In this document: positions 44,856 to 53,438 of the stretch, one piece after another
Layout of the letters: each line of letters starts with the position of its first letter
How positions within the stretch are numbered: the stretch's first letter is position 1
Source: Labedella endophytica
GTDB taxonomy: Bacteria; Actinomycetota; Actinomycetes; Actinomycetales; Microbacteriaceae
Assembly (NCBI RefSeq): GCF_003990045.1
Contig: NZ_RZGZ01000002.1
Coordinates: forward strand, 1,426,001 to 1,490,000
Length of the DNA: 64,000 nucleotides
Reading direction: 5' to 3'
Program-made: the position numbers and the translations under genes
The notes under the pieces: generated by a model
Told to the model about the DNA's origin: nothing
The model's database searches: none
What the model saw: the letters and a program-made list of their open reading frames with translations, nothing else

Positions 44856-46528
44856 CGTTGCTCGTGCCATCGACCGCCGCCTCGACACCGGCCGAGCCCG
44901 CGCCCCTGTTGAGCATCCGGGACCTCAGCGTCTCGTTCCGCACGACCCGCGGACGCCACACGGCCGTCTCGGACGCGTCCCTCGACCTGGCCGCCCATCG
45001 CACACTGGCGGTCGTCGGCGAATCGGGCTCCGGAAAGTCGACGCTCGCCGCCGCGATCAACCGCCTCCTCGCCTCGAACGCGAGCATCGACTCCGGGAGC
45101 ATCCTCTTCGACGGTCGCGACCTCGTCACGGCGAGCGCCCGCGAGCTCACCCGCGTCCGCGGCGCGGGTATCGGCCTCGTCCCCCAGGACCCGATGTCGA
45201 ACCTCGACCCCGTGCACCGCGTGGGCGCGCAGATCGTCGAGGCCCTCGAGGCGCACGGCACGTCGTCCCGCGACTCGACGAAGCGAGCGATCGAGCTCCT
45301 CGACATGGTCGGCATCCCCGAGCCGAAACGTCGCTTCCGCCAGTTCCCCCACGAGTTCAGCGGCGGCATGCGGCAGCGCGTACTGATCGCGATCGGGCTC
45401 GCGTGTCGGCCCAAGCTCCTCATCGCCGACGAACCCACGAGCGCCCTCGACGTGACCGTGCAGCGGAAGGTCCTCGACCGGCTCGACGAACTGACCGCGG
45501 AGATGGGCACGGCCCTGTTCATGATCACGCACGACCTGGCACTCGCCGCCGAACGTGCGAGCGAGGTACTCGTGATGTACCGAGGGAAGATCGTGGAGCA
45601 CGGTCCGGCCGCACAGCTCCTCGGCGACCCGCAGCACGAGTACACCCGACGTCTGCTCGACGCGGCCCCTGCCCTTGCGGCCCGTCGCGGCATCGCCCGA
45701 CCTGAGACCCCGTATGCCGCGGCCGGCGAGGTCGGGGAGCCGATCGTGACGCTCACCGACGTCGTCAAGGAGTACTCCGTCCGCGACTCCGTCTTCGGCA
45801 AGCCGCGCACCTTCGCGGCCGTCGCCGGGTCGACGTTCGAGATCCCCCGCGGCAGTACCGTCGCGATCGTGGGCGAGTCAGGGTCGGGAAAGTCATCGAC
45901 GGCCCGCCTCGTCCTCGGCCTCGACACCCCGACGCGCGGCACGATCTCCTTCGACGGCCGTGATCTCGCCTCGATGTCGAAAACCGAGATGACGGCCTTC
46001 CGCCGCCGCGTGCAGCCCGTCTTCCAGAACCCGTTCGCGTCCCTCGACTCCCTCTTCACGGTCGGCAAGACGATCGCCGAGCCGCTCGTCGTGCATGGGA
46101 TCGGAACGCCGACGGAACGAGCGGAACGCGTTCTCGACCTCCTCGAGGAGGTCGCACTCCCCGCCGACACCGTCGATCGCTACCCGCACGAACTCTCCGG
46201 CGGCCAGCGTCAACGCGTCGCGATCGCGCGGGCGCTCGCCCTCCAACCCGAACTGCTCGTTCTCGACGAGGCCGTCTCGGCTCTCGACGTGGTGGTCCAG
46301 GCGCAGATCCTCGATCTGTTGGCCCGCCTGCAGCGCGAGCACGGACTCACCTACCTGTTCATCAGCCACGACCTCGCCGTCGTGCGGCAGATCAGCGACG
46401 ACGTGCACGTCATGTCACGCGGCTCCATCGTCGAATCGGGCACGCCCGACGAGCTCTTCGAGTCGCCGCGCGAGGAGTACACGCGCGAGCTCCTGAGCGC
46501 GATCCCCGGCGCCCGCCTCACCGTGTGA
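44843..46528 (+). CDS. fused dipeptide/nickel-type ABC ATPase (DppD-DppF)
   Basis: A 561-residue protein with two complete ATPase domains. The first has GESGSGKST, FSGGMRQRV and LLIADEPTSALD. The second has GESGSGKSS, LSGGQRQRV and LLVLDEAVSALD, where Ala replaces the usual Pro in Walker B (DEAVS), a common variant. Each half ends in the oligopeptide-ATPase C-terminal motif (HEYTRRLL, EEYTRELL). It would power the permeases encoded at 48.3-50.2 kb on the opposite strand. The message may be leaderless. Confidence 0.93.
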   Translation: MSDNALLVPSTAASTPAEPAPLLSIRDLSVSFRTTRGRHTAVSDASLDLAAHRTLAVVGESGSGKSTLAAAINRLLASNASIDSGSILFDGRDLVTASARELTRVRGAGIGLVPQDPMSNLDPVHRVGAQIVEALEAHGTSSRDSTKRAIELLDMVGIPEPKRRFRQFPHEFSGGMRQRVLIAIGLACRPKLLIADEPTSALDVTVQRKVLDRLDELTAEMGTALFMITHDLALAAERASEVLVMYRGKIVEHGPAAQLLGDPQHEYTRRLLDAAPALAARRGIARPETPYAAAGEVGEPIVTLTDVVKEYSVRDSVFGKPRTFAAVAGSTFEIPRGSTVAIVGESGSGKSSTARLVLGLDTPTRGTISFDGRDLASMSKTEMTAFRRRVQPVFQNPFASLDSLFTVGKTIAEPLVVHGIGTPTERAERVLDLLEEVALPADTVDRYPHELSGGQRQRVAIARALALQPELLVLDEAVSALDVVVQAQILDLLARLQREHGLTYLFISHDLAVVRQISDDVHVMSRGSIVESGTPDELFESPREEYTRELLSAIPGARLTV

Positions 46529-46537
46529 CCCGCCCAT

Positions 46538-47308
46538 TCATGGGCACGCGTCCCCCGTCACAGGGCAGATTGCACGCGACCATGGCTGGCGCGTAGTCAC
46601 CTCCGCGAGCAGCGCGCGTGTCTTCCCATAGCCGGGGCTCAACCAGCGCGCCACAGGAAGTATCGTGACCTCTACCGCTCCCAAGCGCCGGGCCGCGATA
46701 CCCACAGATTCAGCCTTCGCCCCCTTCACCCAAGCGTCGTCTATGACGGCGAGATGTGCACCGGTGAGGTCAGTTCCATCAGTGAACCCCACGCTCGCCG
46801 AATCGATGGCCGAGCCGGTTGGACCGAGCCGTTGGCTATCGACGCGACTCCATCGTGCGGGTGCGGATTGAGCAATCCGCTCGAGCGGATGCTCACCAGA
46901 TCTTCCTCTCCCCGATGGGACAATGCAGACCGCGTCGATCGGTTGGCGGGACACGCGGTCGATACAGTCGGCATGGTAGACGGAGAAGCCCCACATGATC
47001 GGGACTATCTCGAGAAATGCCTTCTCGCGAATCCGCTCGTCATATTCGGGATCCTTGTAGTTATAGAAGTTTCGACCTGACTGCTCTCCCGCAACCGCGT
47101 AGGTGAGCGGGACTATTCGATCAGCCGGTTCTGAGGTCGCGGCCCTCACGTCATCACATCCCCGGCATCTACTTTCGCTCAGGGCGCCACAACAACGGGG
47201 GCAGACGAAAGAGCTGTCTCGCGTCGGGTTAATCGAGATCGCGGCACAACGAGTCAGGAAGTCGGACTTCTGTCCAGCGTTTCTAGCGACGTCATCCGGC
47301 TCAAGCAA
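46538..47308 (-). CDS. phosphoribosyltransferase-like protein, ShosT-like
   Basis: A 256-residue protein from a TTG at 47308, with GGAG eight bases upstream; the start overlaps the stop of the DprA-like gene by eight bases. An N-terminal zinc ribbon (CPRCCG and CRGC, residues about 36-51) is followed by a type I phosphoribosyltransferase-like core. The core holds the PRPP loop LAVIDDAWVKGAKAES, where the two Asp are kept and the usual TTG is replaced. The pairing with DprA is the composition of ShosTA, in which the PRTase protein is the toxin. The DNA is lower in GC than the flanks. A ComF-like role is the alternative. An earlier TTG at 47353 is possible. Confidence 0.75.
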   Translation of the reverse strand: MLEPDDVARNAGQKSDFLTRCAAISINPTRDSSFVCPRCCGALSESRCRGCDDVRAATSEPADRIVPLTYAVAGEQSGRNFYNYKDPEYDERIREKAFLEIVPIMWGFSVYHADCIDRVSRQPIDAVCIVPSGRGRSGEHPLERIAQSAPARWSRVDSQRLGPTGSAIDSASVGFTDGTDLTGAHLAVIDDAWVKGAKAESVGIAARRLGAVEVTILPVARWLSPGYGKTRALLAEVTTRQPWSRAICPVTGDACP

Positions 47309-48206
47309 ATACAGCTCCGGCTGACGACGTGGTGCGCAGTATTTGGAGCGCAAGCTCTACGCCGTCGTCTTCCCCAATGAATGGCTCCGCCAGCCCCTTC
47401 TCGACAAGATCGTTGCCCCACGATGTCTGACGAACAACTGATTCATGGAGTAGCACTCGGCGTCCGTGACGAACCGCAGCTGCCGCCTGGTGCCGTGTGC
47501 CGCTCTGCTCAGCGGCATCCACAATCGCCGTGACTGCGCTGAGGCCGCTCATCGTGACGTTCCGTATCGGAAATGTCTGCTTTGTCGGCGATGAACCGGG
47601 CCAGAACTGAGAGAGAGTCTGACCCTCTTCCGACAGGATCTGTCGGGCGAGTGCCGCGTTCTCCTTCGGATAGATGGGCGTCCCGGCTCCTTGACCAAGG
47701 ACTGCCACTGTCCGTCCACCAGCCTCGAGAGCCCCGAGATGTGCTGCTGTGTCGATTCCTCTTGCAAGTCCAGAAACTACAGTCACACGTTCGATAGCCA
47801 ACCTGCGCCCTAAGGCCCGGGCTAGATTGAGGGACTTCGTTGACGCAACTCGGGACCCGACTATTGCTATCGCGTCAAAATCGTTCGCATGGGTCCCCCG
47901 CCCGAATATCACCGGGGGATAGTCGTAAACCTGTAATAAGGGTCGTGGGTATCGCTCGTTGAACGAGAACATGACATCGAGGCCAGCCTCTCGCCAATTG
48001 ACGATTTCCTTCTGAGCATCGTCCAGAGGTGAATCGAAATCAGCCAGCTGGGCCACAAGATCCGCAGACTCACGCAGTACCTCGACCGGGTTGCGACCCT
48101 CTTCCAAAGCCGCTCTTACCTCGGACGGCGACAACTTCTTGATCGACGCCGTGCCTCGAAGTGCGACGACCACAGCGGCTTCAAGCCGTTCCTCTGGGAT
48201 GGTCAT
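47301..48206 (-). CDS. DprA-like protein, ShosA-like
   Basis: A 301-residue protein. An N-terminal helical domain (residues 1-100) is followed by a DprA/LOG Rossmann domain: AIVGSR (114-119), VVSGLARGIDTAAH (143-156), a GG-T-AVLGQG block and IRNVTMSGLSAVTAIVDAAE. Canonical DprA loads RecA on incoming DNA. Here it is translationally coupled to a PRTase-like gene, as in ShosTA, where the DprA-like member is the antitoxin. It lies 84 bp after a permease gene on the same strand. GC is lower than around it (55% in line 47881-47940). Confidence 0.82.
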   Translation of the reverse strand: MTIPEERLEAAVVVALRGTASIKKLSPSEVRAALEEGRNPVEVLRESADLVAQLADFDSPLDDAQKEIVNWREAGLDVMFSFNERYPRPLLQVYDYPPVIFGRGTHANDFDAIAIVGSRVASTKSLNLARALGRRLAIERVTVVSGLARGIDTAAHLGALEAGGRTVAVLGQGAGTPIYPKENAALARQILSEEGQTLSQFWPGSSPTKQTFPIRNVTMSGLSAVTAIVDAAEQSGTRHQAAAAVRHGRRVLLHESVVRQTSWGNDLVEKGLAEPFIGEDDGVELALQILRTTSSAGAVFA

Positions 48207-48290
48207 GCGCCAATGATAGGCCCCGACCACCGACATTGCAGTGAGCTCGAGACGCCGGACTTCCGCTCGCACCGAGTCCTTCCGGACGGG

Positions 48291-49166
48291 CTAGCGGCGG
48301 GCCTTGACGTCGAGGGCATCGCGGAGGCCGTCGCCGATGAAGTTGATCGCGAGCACGATCGAGACGATCGCGAGGCCCGGCGCGGCGGCGATCCACGGCT
48401 GGTAGAAGTTCTTCGCACCCTCGGTGATCATCGCGCCCCACTCGGGCGTCGGCGGCAGCGCCCCGAGGCCGAGGAAGGACAACGACGCCACGAGCAGCAC
48501 GATCTGTCCGAGGTCCATCGTGGCGTTCACGAGGGTGGGCGTCGACGCGTGCGGGATGATGTGGCGGAAGAGGATCCGACGCCGCGAGGCTCCTATCGCG
48601 ACGGCCGACTCCACGTGCTCTCGCTCCTTGATGGACAGGACCTGCCCACGCATGAGGCGCGCATAGATCGGCCACCACACGATGATGATCGCGATCCCCG
48701 CGTTGTTGAGGCCCGGTCCGAGCGCCGCGGCGACCGCCATCGCGAGCAGGATTGCGGGGAACGACATCGTCACGTCGGCGATCCGCATGATGACGGCGTC
48801 CACGATCCCGCCGACGTAGCCGGCGACCGCCCCGAGCACGCTCCCGACGGCCACGGAGGCCACGATCGACACGAAAGCGATCGGGAGCGAGTACCGCGCC
48901 CCATGGAGCGCACGGCTGAGCACGTCACGCCCGAGCGCGTCCGTGCCGAACCAGTGCGCTGCGCTCGGCGGCGCAAGGCGCTCGCCCACCGAGGCGAGCG
49001 GGTCGAAGGGGGCGAGCCACTGCACCGCCACGACGAGCACGAGCCAGAACGCGACGACCACGTACCCGAAGACCATCTGCGGCCGCATCCATGCCGACGA
49101 GCGCGCGGTGCGGAGGGCGGCGAGGGACGTGGTCCCGAAATCGGCGATACCGGTGGCGGCGCTCAT
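48291..49166 (-). CDS. peptide/nickel ABC transporter permease (DppC type)
   Basis: A 291-residue inner-membrane permease. It has an N-terminal helix (FGYVVVAFWLVLVVAVQWLA) and the hallmark APPSAAHWFGTDALGRDVLS. The EAA loop reads ESAVAIGASRRRILFRHIIP. Last gene of the transporter part of the operon, overlapping DppB by four bases. In the same direction it is followed by the DprA-like gene. Confidence 0.93.
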   Translation of the reverse strand: MSAATGIADFGTTSLAALRTARSSAWMRPQMVFGYVVVAFWLVLVVAVQWLAPFDPLASVGERLAPPSAAHWFGTDALGRDVLSRALHGARYSLPIAFVSIVASVAVGSVLGAVAGYVGGIVDAVIMRIADVTMSFPAILLAMAVAAALGPGLNNAGIAIIIVWWPIYARLMRGQVLSIKEREHVESAVAIGASRRRILFRHIIPHASTPTLVNATMDLGQIVLLVASLSFLGLGALPPTPEWGAMITEGAKNFYQPWIAAAPGLAIVSIVLAINFIGDGLRDALDVKARR

Positions 49167-50176
49167 GCGAGTCTCACTCTCGGGTCGATCGCGGCGTACA
49201 CGAGGTCCGTGACGAGGCTCGCGAGCAGGAAGATGATGCCACCGAGCAGCGTGACACCGTTGATGGCGGGGTAGTCGAGCGTGCGCGCGGCCTCCACGGC
49301 GTAGGAGCCGATGCCGTTCCAGGAGAAGATCTGCTCCACGAGGACCGCGCCCATCAGGAGCGCCCCGAATGCGAAACCCACCACCGTGACGACGGGTGTG
49401 AGGCTGTTGCGCAGCACGTGCCGACGCATGACCGCCGTCTCCGCGATCCCCTTCGCCCGCACCGTGCGCACGTAGTCCGAGTGCAGTTCGTCGAGCATCG
49501 CGGCGCGGACGAGCCGGCTGATCGTGCCCATGAGGCCCCACGCGAGCACGAACGCCGGAAGGAGCAGGTGCGCCCACGCGTCGAGGAAGAGCGGGATGTT
49601 CCCGGCCACGAGCGAGTCGATCGTGTAGAAGCCGGTCACGTGTGGGGGCGGGTCGACGCGAGCCGAGAGCCGACCCGGGCCCGGCATGATCCCGAGCTGC
49701 GCGTAGAAGACGAAGAGGAGGATGAGCCCCGTCCAGAAGATCGGGAGCGACGATCCGAGGAGGGCGAAGACGCGAGCGGCGTTGTCGGCGAACTTATCCT
49801 TCCGGCTCGCGGAGATCACCCCGAGGACGATCCCGCCGATCGCCCCGATGACGAGGGCGAGGAGCGAGAGCTCCATGGTGGCGGGCAGACGCTCCGCGAG
49901 GTCCGTCGAGACGCTCGCGCGCGTCTGGAACGAGGTTCCCATGTCGCCCGTCAGCAGCCGTCCCACGTAGTTGAGGTACTGGATGAAGACGTTCGAATCG
50001 AGCCCCCACCGCTCCCGGGCGGCCTGCACGACCTCCGGGTTGTTCATACTGCGCTCGCCGACGATCGCGGCGATCGGGTCGGAGGGCATGAGGCGCGAGA
50101 TGACGAACGCGATCGTCACGATCCCGAGCAGCAGGAGCGGCACGATCGCCATGCGGCGGAGGACGAAGCGGGTCAT
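49163..50176 (-). CDS. peptide/nickel ABC transporter permease (DppB type)
   Basis: A 337-residue permease with the family start RRMAIVPLLLLGIVTIAFVI and a large outside loop (DPIAAIVGERSMNNPEVVQA). It carries the transport core FWTGLILLFVFYAQLGIMPG and the EAA-like RAKGIAETAVMRRHVLRNSL. ATG at 50176 is preferred; an in-frame start four codons earlier is possible. It follows the binding-protein gene by 96 bp. Confidence 0.93.
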   Translation of the reverse strand: MTRFVLRRMAIVPLLLLGIVTIAFVISRLMPSDPIAAIVGERSMNNPEVVQAARERWGLDSNVFIQYLNYVGRLLTGDMGTSFQTRASVSTDLAERLPATMELSLLALVIGAIGGIVLGVISASRKDKFADNAARVFALLGSSLPIFWTGLILLFVFYAQLGIMPGPGRLSARVDPPPHVTGFYTIDSLVAGNIPLFLDAWAHLLLPAFVLAWGLMGTISRLVRAAMLDELHSDYVRTVRAKGIAETAVMRRHVLRNSLTPVVTVVGFAFGALLMGAVLVEQIFSWNGIGSYAVEAARTLDYPAINGVTLLGGIIFLLASLVTDLVYAAIDPRVRLA

Positions 50177-50272
50177 GCGGTTCTCCAAGGAGGGAGGTGG
50201 GAGGAAAGGACGGGCGGGGCGGCGGTGGGCTGCGCCCCGCCCGTCGGTCGATCGGCCGGCGGGTCAGAGGCG

Positions 50273-51889
50273 TCAGCCGCCGAGGCCGAGCTGCCCGATC
50301 TCGAGGTTGCAGCACGGGCTGTAGGCGACGCCCGAGATGTCGCTCGCGTAGGCGAGGATCAGCTGCGGGTTCACCATCGGGAGTACGAAGGCGTCGGCCG
50401 CCATCGACTCGGCCAGCTCCTGGTACGTCGCCATCCGCTCGTCGCCGGACTCCGTGAGCGCCTGCGCGAGCAGGTCCGTCTGCTCCTGCGAGACCGATCC
50501 GGTCCACGGGTTGATGAGCCCACCCTGATCGATGTTGCCGAAGTACTGCACGTACTGGCTCGAGTCGGTGTGGTCCGGGGCGAAGTACACCGCGGTCACG
50601 GGCGTGCCGTCACCGCTCACGGTGGAGATCCACTGTGTGAAGTCGACGGGGTTGAGCTCGAGGGTGACCCCGATCTCGGCGAGGTCCTGCTGCACGGCCT
50701 GCATCTGCAGGTCGAGGTCCACGCCGTACGCGACGAGCTTCGGATAGGTCGCGCTCACGGTGAAGCCGTCGGCGTACCCGGCCTCCGCGAGCAGGTCCTT
50801 CGCGCCGTCGAGGTCGTAGCTCGGGAGCGCGACCTCCTTGCTGCCCTCGAAGCCGTTCGGGATCGGTGAGCCCTGGAGCTTGCCGTATCCGGCCACGAGG
50901 GTGTCGACGAGCCCGTCGTAGTCGACGGCCATACGGATGGCCTCGCGCACACGGACGTCCTCGAGCGGTTCGCCGCCCGGAGCCGCCGGGAGCAGCGCGA
51001 TGTAGGTGTAGTTGTAGGAGTCGACGACCTCCGTCGTCACCGCCTCATCTCCCTCGAGCTGCGCGAGCGCATCGGGAGAGATCTGCATCGCCACGTCGAC
51101 GTCGCCCTGCTGCAACTGCTGCAACTGGGAGCTCGAGTCGGTGACCTCCTTCATCTCCACCTCGGTGAACTGCGGCTCCTCACCCCAGTACTCCTCGTTG
51201 GCGGTGAGCTCGATCGATTCGCCCGAGCTGTAGGCCGCGAGCGTGTATGGCCCGCTTCCGGCCGAGTTCTCGAGGAACCAGCCCTCGGCGTCGTCCGTCG
51301 ACGCCGCGTCCTCCGCAGCGCTGGCGCCGTTCTCCTCGGCGACCTCACTGTTGACGATGCCGAGGTAGGGCGCCGCCGTGATCGCGAGGAACGCGGAGTT
51401 CGGCTTCTCGAAGCTCACGACGACGGTCGACTCGTCGGGCGTCTCGATCCCCGTCATTCCGGCGAGGAGGAAGGAGGCGGATCCCTGGAGATTCACGAGG
51501 CGCTCGAAGCTCCACTTCACATCGCTCGCTTCCACCGGGGAGCCGTCGGAGAAGACCGCGCCGGAGTCGAGGGCGAACGTGAACTGCGTGTTGTCGGCAT
51601 TCGCCTCCCAGCTCTCGGCGAGACCGGGGAGCACCGTCGAGGTGTCGGCGGGGTCGACGGTCACGAGGCGCTCGTAGAGCGCGGTGTAGATGATCTGACA
51701 GGTGTCGCAGTATCCGCGCTGCGGGTCCATCGTGGTCAGGTCCATCGCGCGGGCGATGACGAGCGGGCGGTCGCCCGTCGTGGCGGCGGGGGCGCCGCCG
51801 GCGCACCCGGTGAGGGCTACGGCCAGGGCGGCGGCCCCGGCGAGTACGGCTCTCCACCGTCGGTTCGTTCGCTGTCGTGCAGGGGTCAC
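50273..51889 (-). CDS. family 5 extracytoplasmic solute-binding lipoprotein
   Basis: A 538-residue peptide/nickel-type binding protein. The signal peptide ends LAVALTGC, a lipobox. The SBP-family-5 core begins LVIARAMDLTTMDPQRGYCD and includes YERLVTVDPADTSTVLPGLA and the late block SYDLDGAKDLLAEAGY. Two cysteine pairs (YCDTCQ and SPCCN) might form disulfides or bind metal, which is unusual for the family. GTG start. With an aminotransferase upstream, an amino-acid or amine derivative is a plausible substrate; not shown. Confidence 0.92.
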   Translation of the reverse strand: MTPARQRTNRRWRAVLAGAAALAVALTGCAGGAPAATTGDRPLVIARAMDLTTMDPQRGYCDTCQIIYTALYERLVTVDPADTSTVLPGLAESWEANADNTQFTFALDSGAVFSDGSPVEASDVKWSFERLVNLQGSASFLLAGMTGIETPDESTVVVSFEKPNSAFLAITAAPYLGIVNSEVAEENGASAAEDAASTDDAEGWFLENSAGSGPYTLAAYSSGESIELTANEEYWGEEPQFTEVEMKEVTDSSSQLQQLQQGDVDVAMQISPDALAQLEGDEAVTTEVVDSYNYTYIALLPAAPGGEPLEDVRVREAIRMAVDYDGLVDTLVAGYGKLQGSPIPNGFEGSKEVALPSYDLDGAKDLLAEAGYADGFTVSATYPKLVAYGVDLDLQMQAVQQDLAEIGVTLELNPVDFTQWISTVSGDGTPVTAVYFAPDHTDSSQYVQYFGNIDQGGLINPWTGSVSQEQTDLLAQALTESGDERMATYQELAESMAADAFVLPMVNPQLILAYASDISGVAYSPCCNLEIGQLGLGG

Positions 51890-51929
51890 GGTGTGCTCCT
51901 CGTCGCTTTCATCGGGGTGGCGCGTTCGG

Positions 51930-51993
51930 GGTGGAACAGGCGGGTGGAACAGGCGGAACGGTGGAACGGTGGAACGGTCGGGGGGGGGGGGGG
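51930..51993. repeat. GGTGGAACG repeats and a 14-G run
   Basis: Direct repeats of GTGGAAC(AG/G) at 51931-51978 lead into a run of 14 G at 51980-51993. The tract sits in the gap between the aminotransferase stop and the binding-protein start. It reads as C-run in the transcript of the operon. Confidence 0.8.
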
Positions 51994-52003
51994 AGCGGGC
52001 GCG

Positions 52004-53254
52004 TCAGCCCAGGACGGACCTCGCCTCGGCGAACGCCTCGGCGGTGCGGTCGAGCGCGTCGGCGATGTCCTGCTCGGTGTGCGCGGTCGAGAGGAACCAG
52101 TTGTGCACGGGGTGCAGGAGCACTCCACGGGCCGCCGCCGCACCGGTGAAAGCGAGGGCCGCCGCATGCCCGGGGTCGTCGACGAAGCGCAGGTACGGCA
52201 TCGCGGCGGGTCCGCTCTGGACCACCTCGAAGCCGTTCTCCTCAGCCTGCGCCTGGAGCCCGGTGCGGAGCAGTGTGCCGACGTGGTCCATGTGGGCGGG
52301 GGTGTCCGTCTCGCGGAGCAGACCGATGTTGGCGATTCCTGCCGCCATCGCGACGCCGGAGTACCAGAACGAGCCGGTCGCGTAGATGTCCGACGCGGCC
52401 TGAGCGAGCGCGTCGATGCCGACGACCGCGGACAGTGCCCATCCGTTGGCGATCGCCTTGCTGTAGGCGATGAGGTCGGGGGCGACTCCGAGCGGCTCCC
52501 ACGCGCTGCCCGTCACGAGCCGGAAACCCGTGCGGACCTCGTCCATGATGAGGACCGCGTCGTTCCGGTCGGCGAGGGCGCGCACCGCGCGGGCGAAGTC
52601 CACCTCGGCGAGGCGCTGGTCGTCCACCGGACCGTCGTGCTTGAAGGGCGAGACGATGATGCCGGCGAGGTCGTCGCCGGCCTCTGCCGCTGCCGCCTCG
52701 AGGGAGGCGATGTCGTTGAAGTCGAAGAAGATGATGTTCGCGCGGTCCTCGGGGGTGGAGCCGAGGGGGTTCGGATTGAACCACGCGTTCGCGCCGTGGT
52801 ACGCGGACCGGCCCTTCAGGAGCTTGCGCTTCCCCGTCGCTGCGCGTGCGATCGTCACCGCGAGGCTGGTCGCGTCCGTGCCGTTCTTGCCGAACATCGC
52901 CCAGTCGGCGGGGCCGACGGTGTCGACGAGCAGCTCCGCGAGCTCGACCATGCGGGGCGTCGGGCCGCCGAGCGCGTCGCCCTCCGCGAGCTGTGCGGCC
53001 GCCGCGGCCTCGACCACGGGGTTCTTGTATCCGGAGATCATGGGGCCGAAGCCGCACATGAAGTCGATGTATTGGTTGCCGTCCACGTCCGTGAGGCGCG
53101 CGCCGTTCCCCGAGCGGTAGAACTGCGGGTAGGACGCCGGCAGGAGGGTCACGTTCAGGTGGCCGTACATGCCGCCGGGGATCACGCGGGCGGCGCGTTC
53201 GCGCAGGCCGTCGTCGACGGGCTTGAGGGTCTGCATCACGGTATCGAGCGTCAT
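52004..53254 (-). CDS. class III aminotransferase (glutamate-1-semialdehyde aminomutase-like)
   Basis: A 416-residue PLP enzyme of the ornithine/GSA aminotransferase class. The cofactor motifs are MDEVRTGFR and the Schiff-base lysine K266 in YSKAIANGW; GKNGTDATSLAVTIARAATG binds the phosphate. Beginning GLRERAARVIPGGMYGHLNV is typical of the GSA-like branch. It is unlikely to be HemL, as no heme genes are near. Instead it is the first gene of the transporter operon and may act on the imported amine. The TetR regulator is divergent. Confidence 0.9.
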   Translation of the reverse strand: MTLDTVMQTLKPVDDGLRERAARVIPGGMYGHLNVTLLPASYPQFYRSGNGARLTDVDGNQYIDFMCGFGPMISGYKNPVVEAAAAAQLAEGDALGGPTPRMVELAELLVDTVGPADWAMFGKNGTDATSLAVTIARAATGKRKLLKGRSAYHGANAWFNPNPLGSTPEDRANIIFFDFNDIASLEAAAAEAGDDLAGIIVSPFKHDGPVDDQRLAEVDFARAVRALADRNDAVLIMDEVRTGFRLVTGSAWEPLGVAPDLIAYSKAIANGWALSAVVGIDALAQAASDIYATGSFWYSGVAMAAGIANIGLLRETDTPAHMDHVGTLLRTGLQAQAEENGFEVVQSGPAAMPYLRFVDDPGHAAALAFTGAAAARGVLLHPVHNWFLSTAHTEQDIADALDRTAEAFAEARSVLG

Positions 53255-53324
53255 GGGGGTCCTTCAGGAGGGGGCCGGTCGACGAGGCGGGGATTCCGCG
53301 GGGTCGTGCACCCAGTTTTTGGTA

Positions 53325-53390
53325 CAGGCGTCCGAAATAGATTTCGTCGCCGTTACAGGTACGTTAAATAGATCAGGTGTCCGAAAAAGA
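53325..53390. promoter_or_regulatory. direct repeats and palindrome in the divergent promoter
   Basis: CAGGCGTCCGAAATAGA (53325-53341) and CAGGTGTCCGAAAAAGA (53374-53390) are 17-bp direct repeats with two differences, 49 bp apart. The first overlaps CGAAATAGATTTCG, a perfect 6-bp-arm palindrome (53333-53346). They are probable sites of the adjacent TetR regulator. Confidence 0.6.
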
Positions 53391-53438
53391 GCGCGACGAT
53401 GGAGTCGCAGCGAACACCTGGAGGAGGGAGCACGATCC

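Noticed and set aside
47301-48206. The DprA-like gene as the housekeeping competence dprA
   Set aside because: It lies away from the usual comM/topA/xerC context, is lower in GC and is coupled to a PRTase-like gene. The ShosA-like reading fits better, though a genome-wide check is needed.
49091-50869. 592-residue plus-strand frame opposite the DppB and DppC permeases
   Set aside because: Repetitive charged composition; the minus strand has the conserved permease loops.
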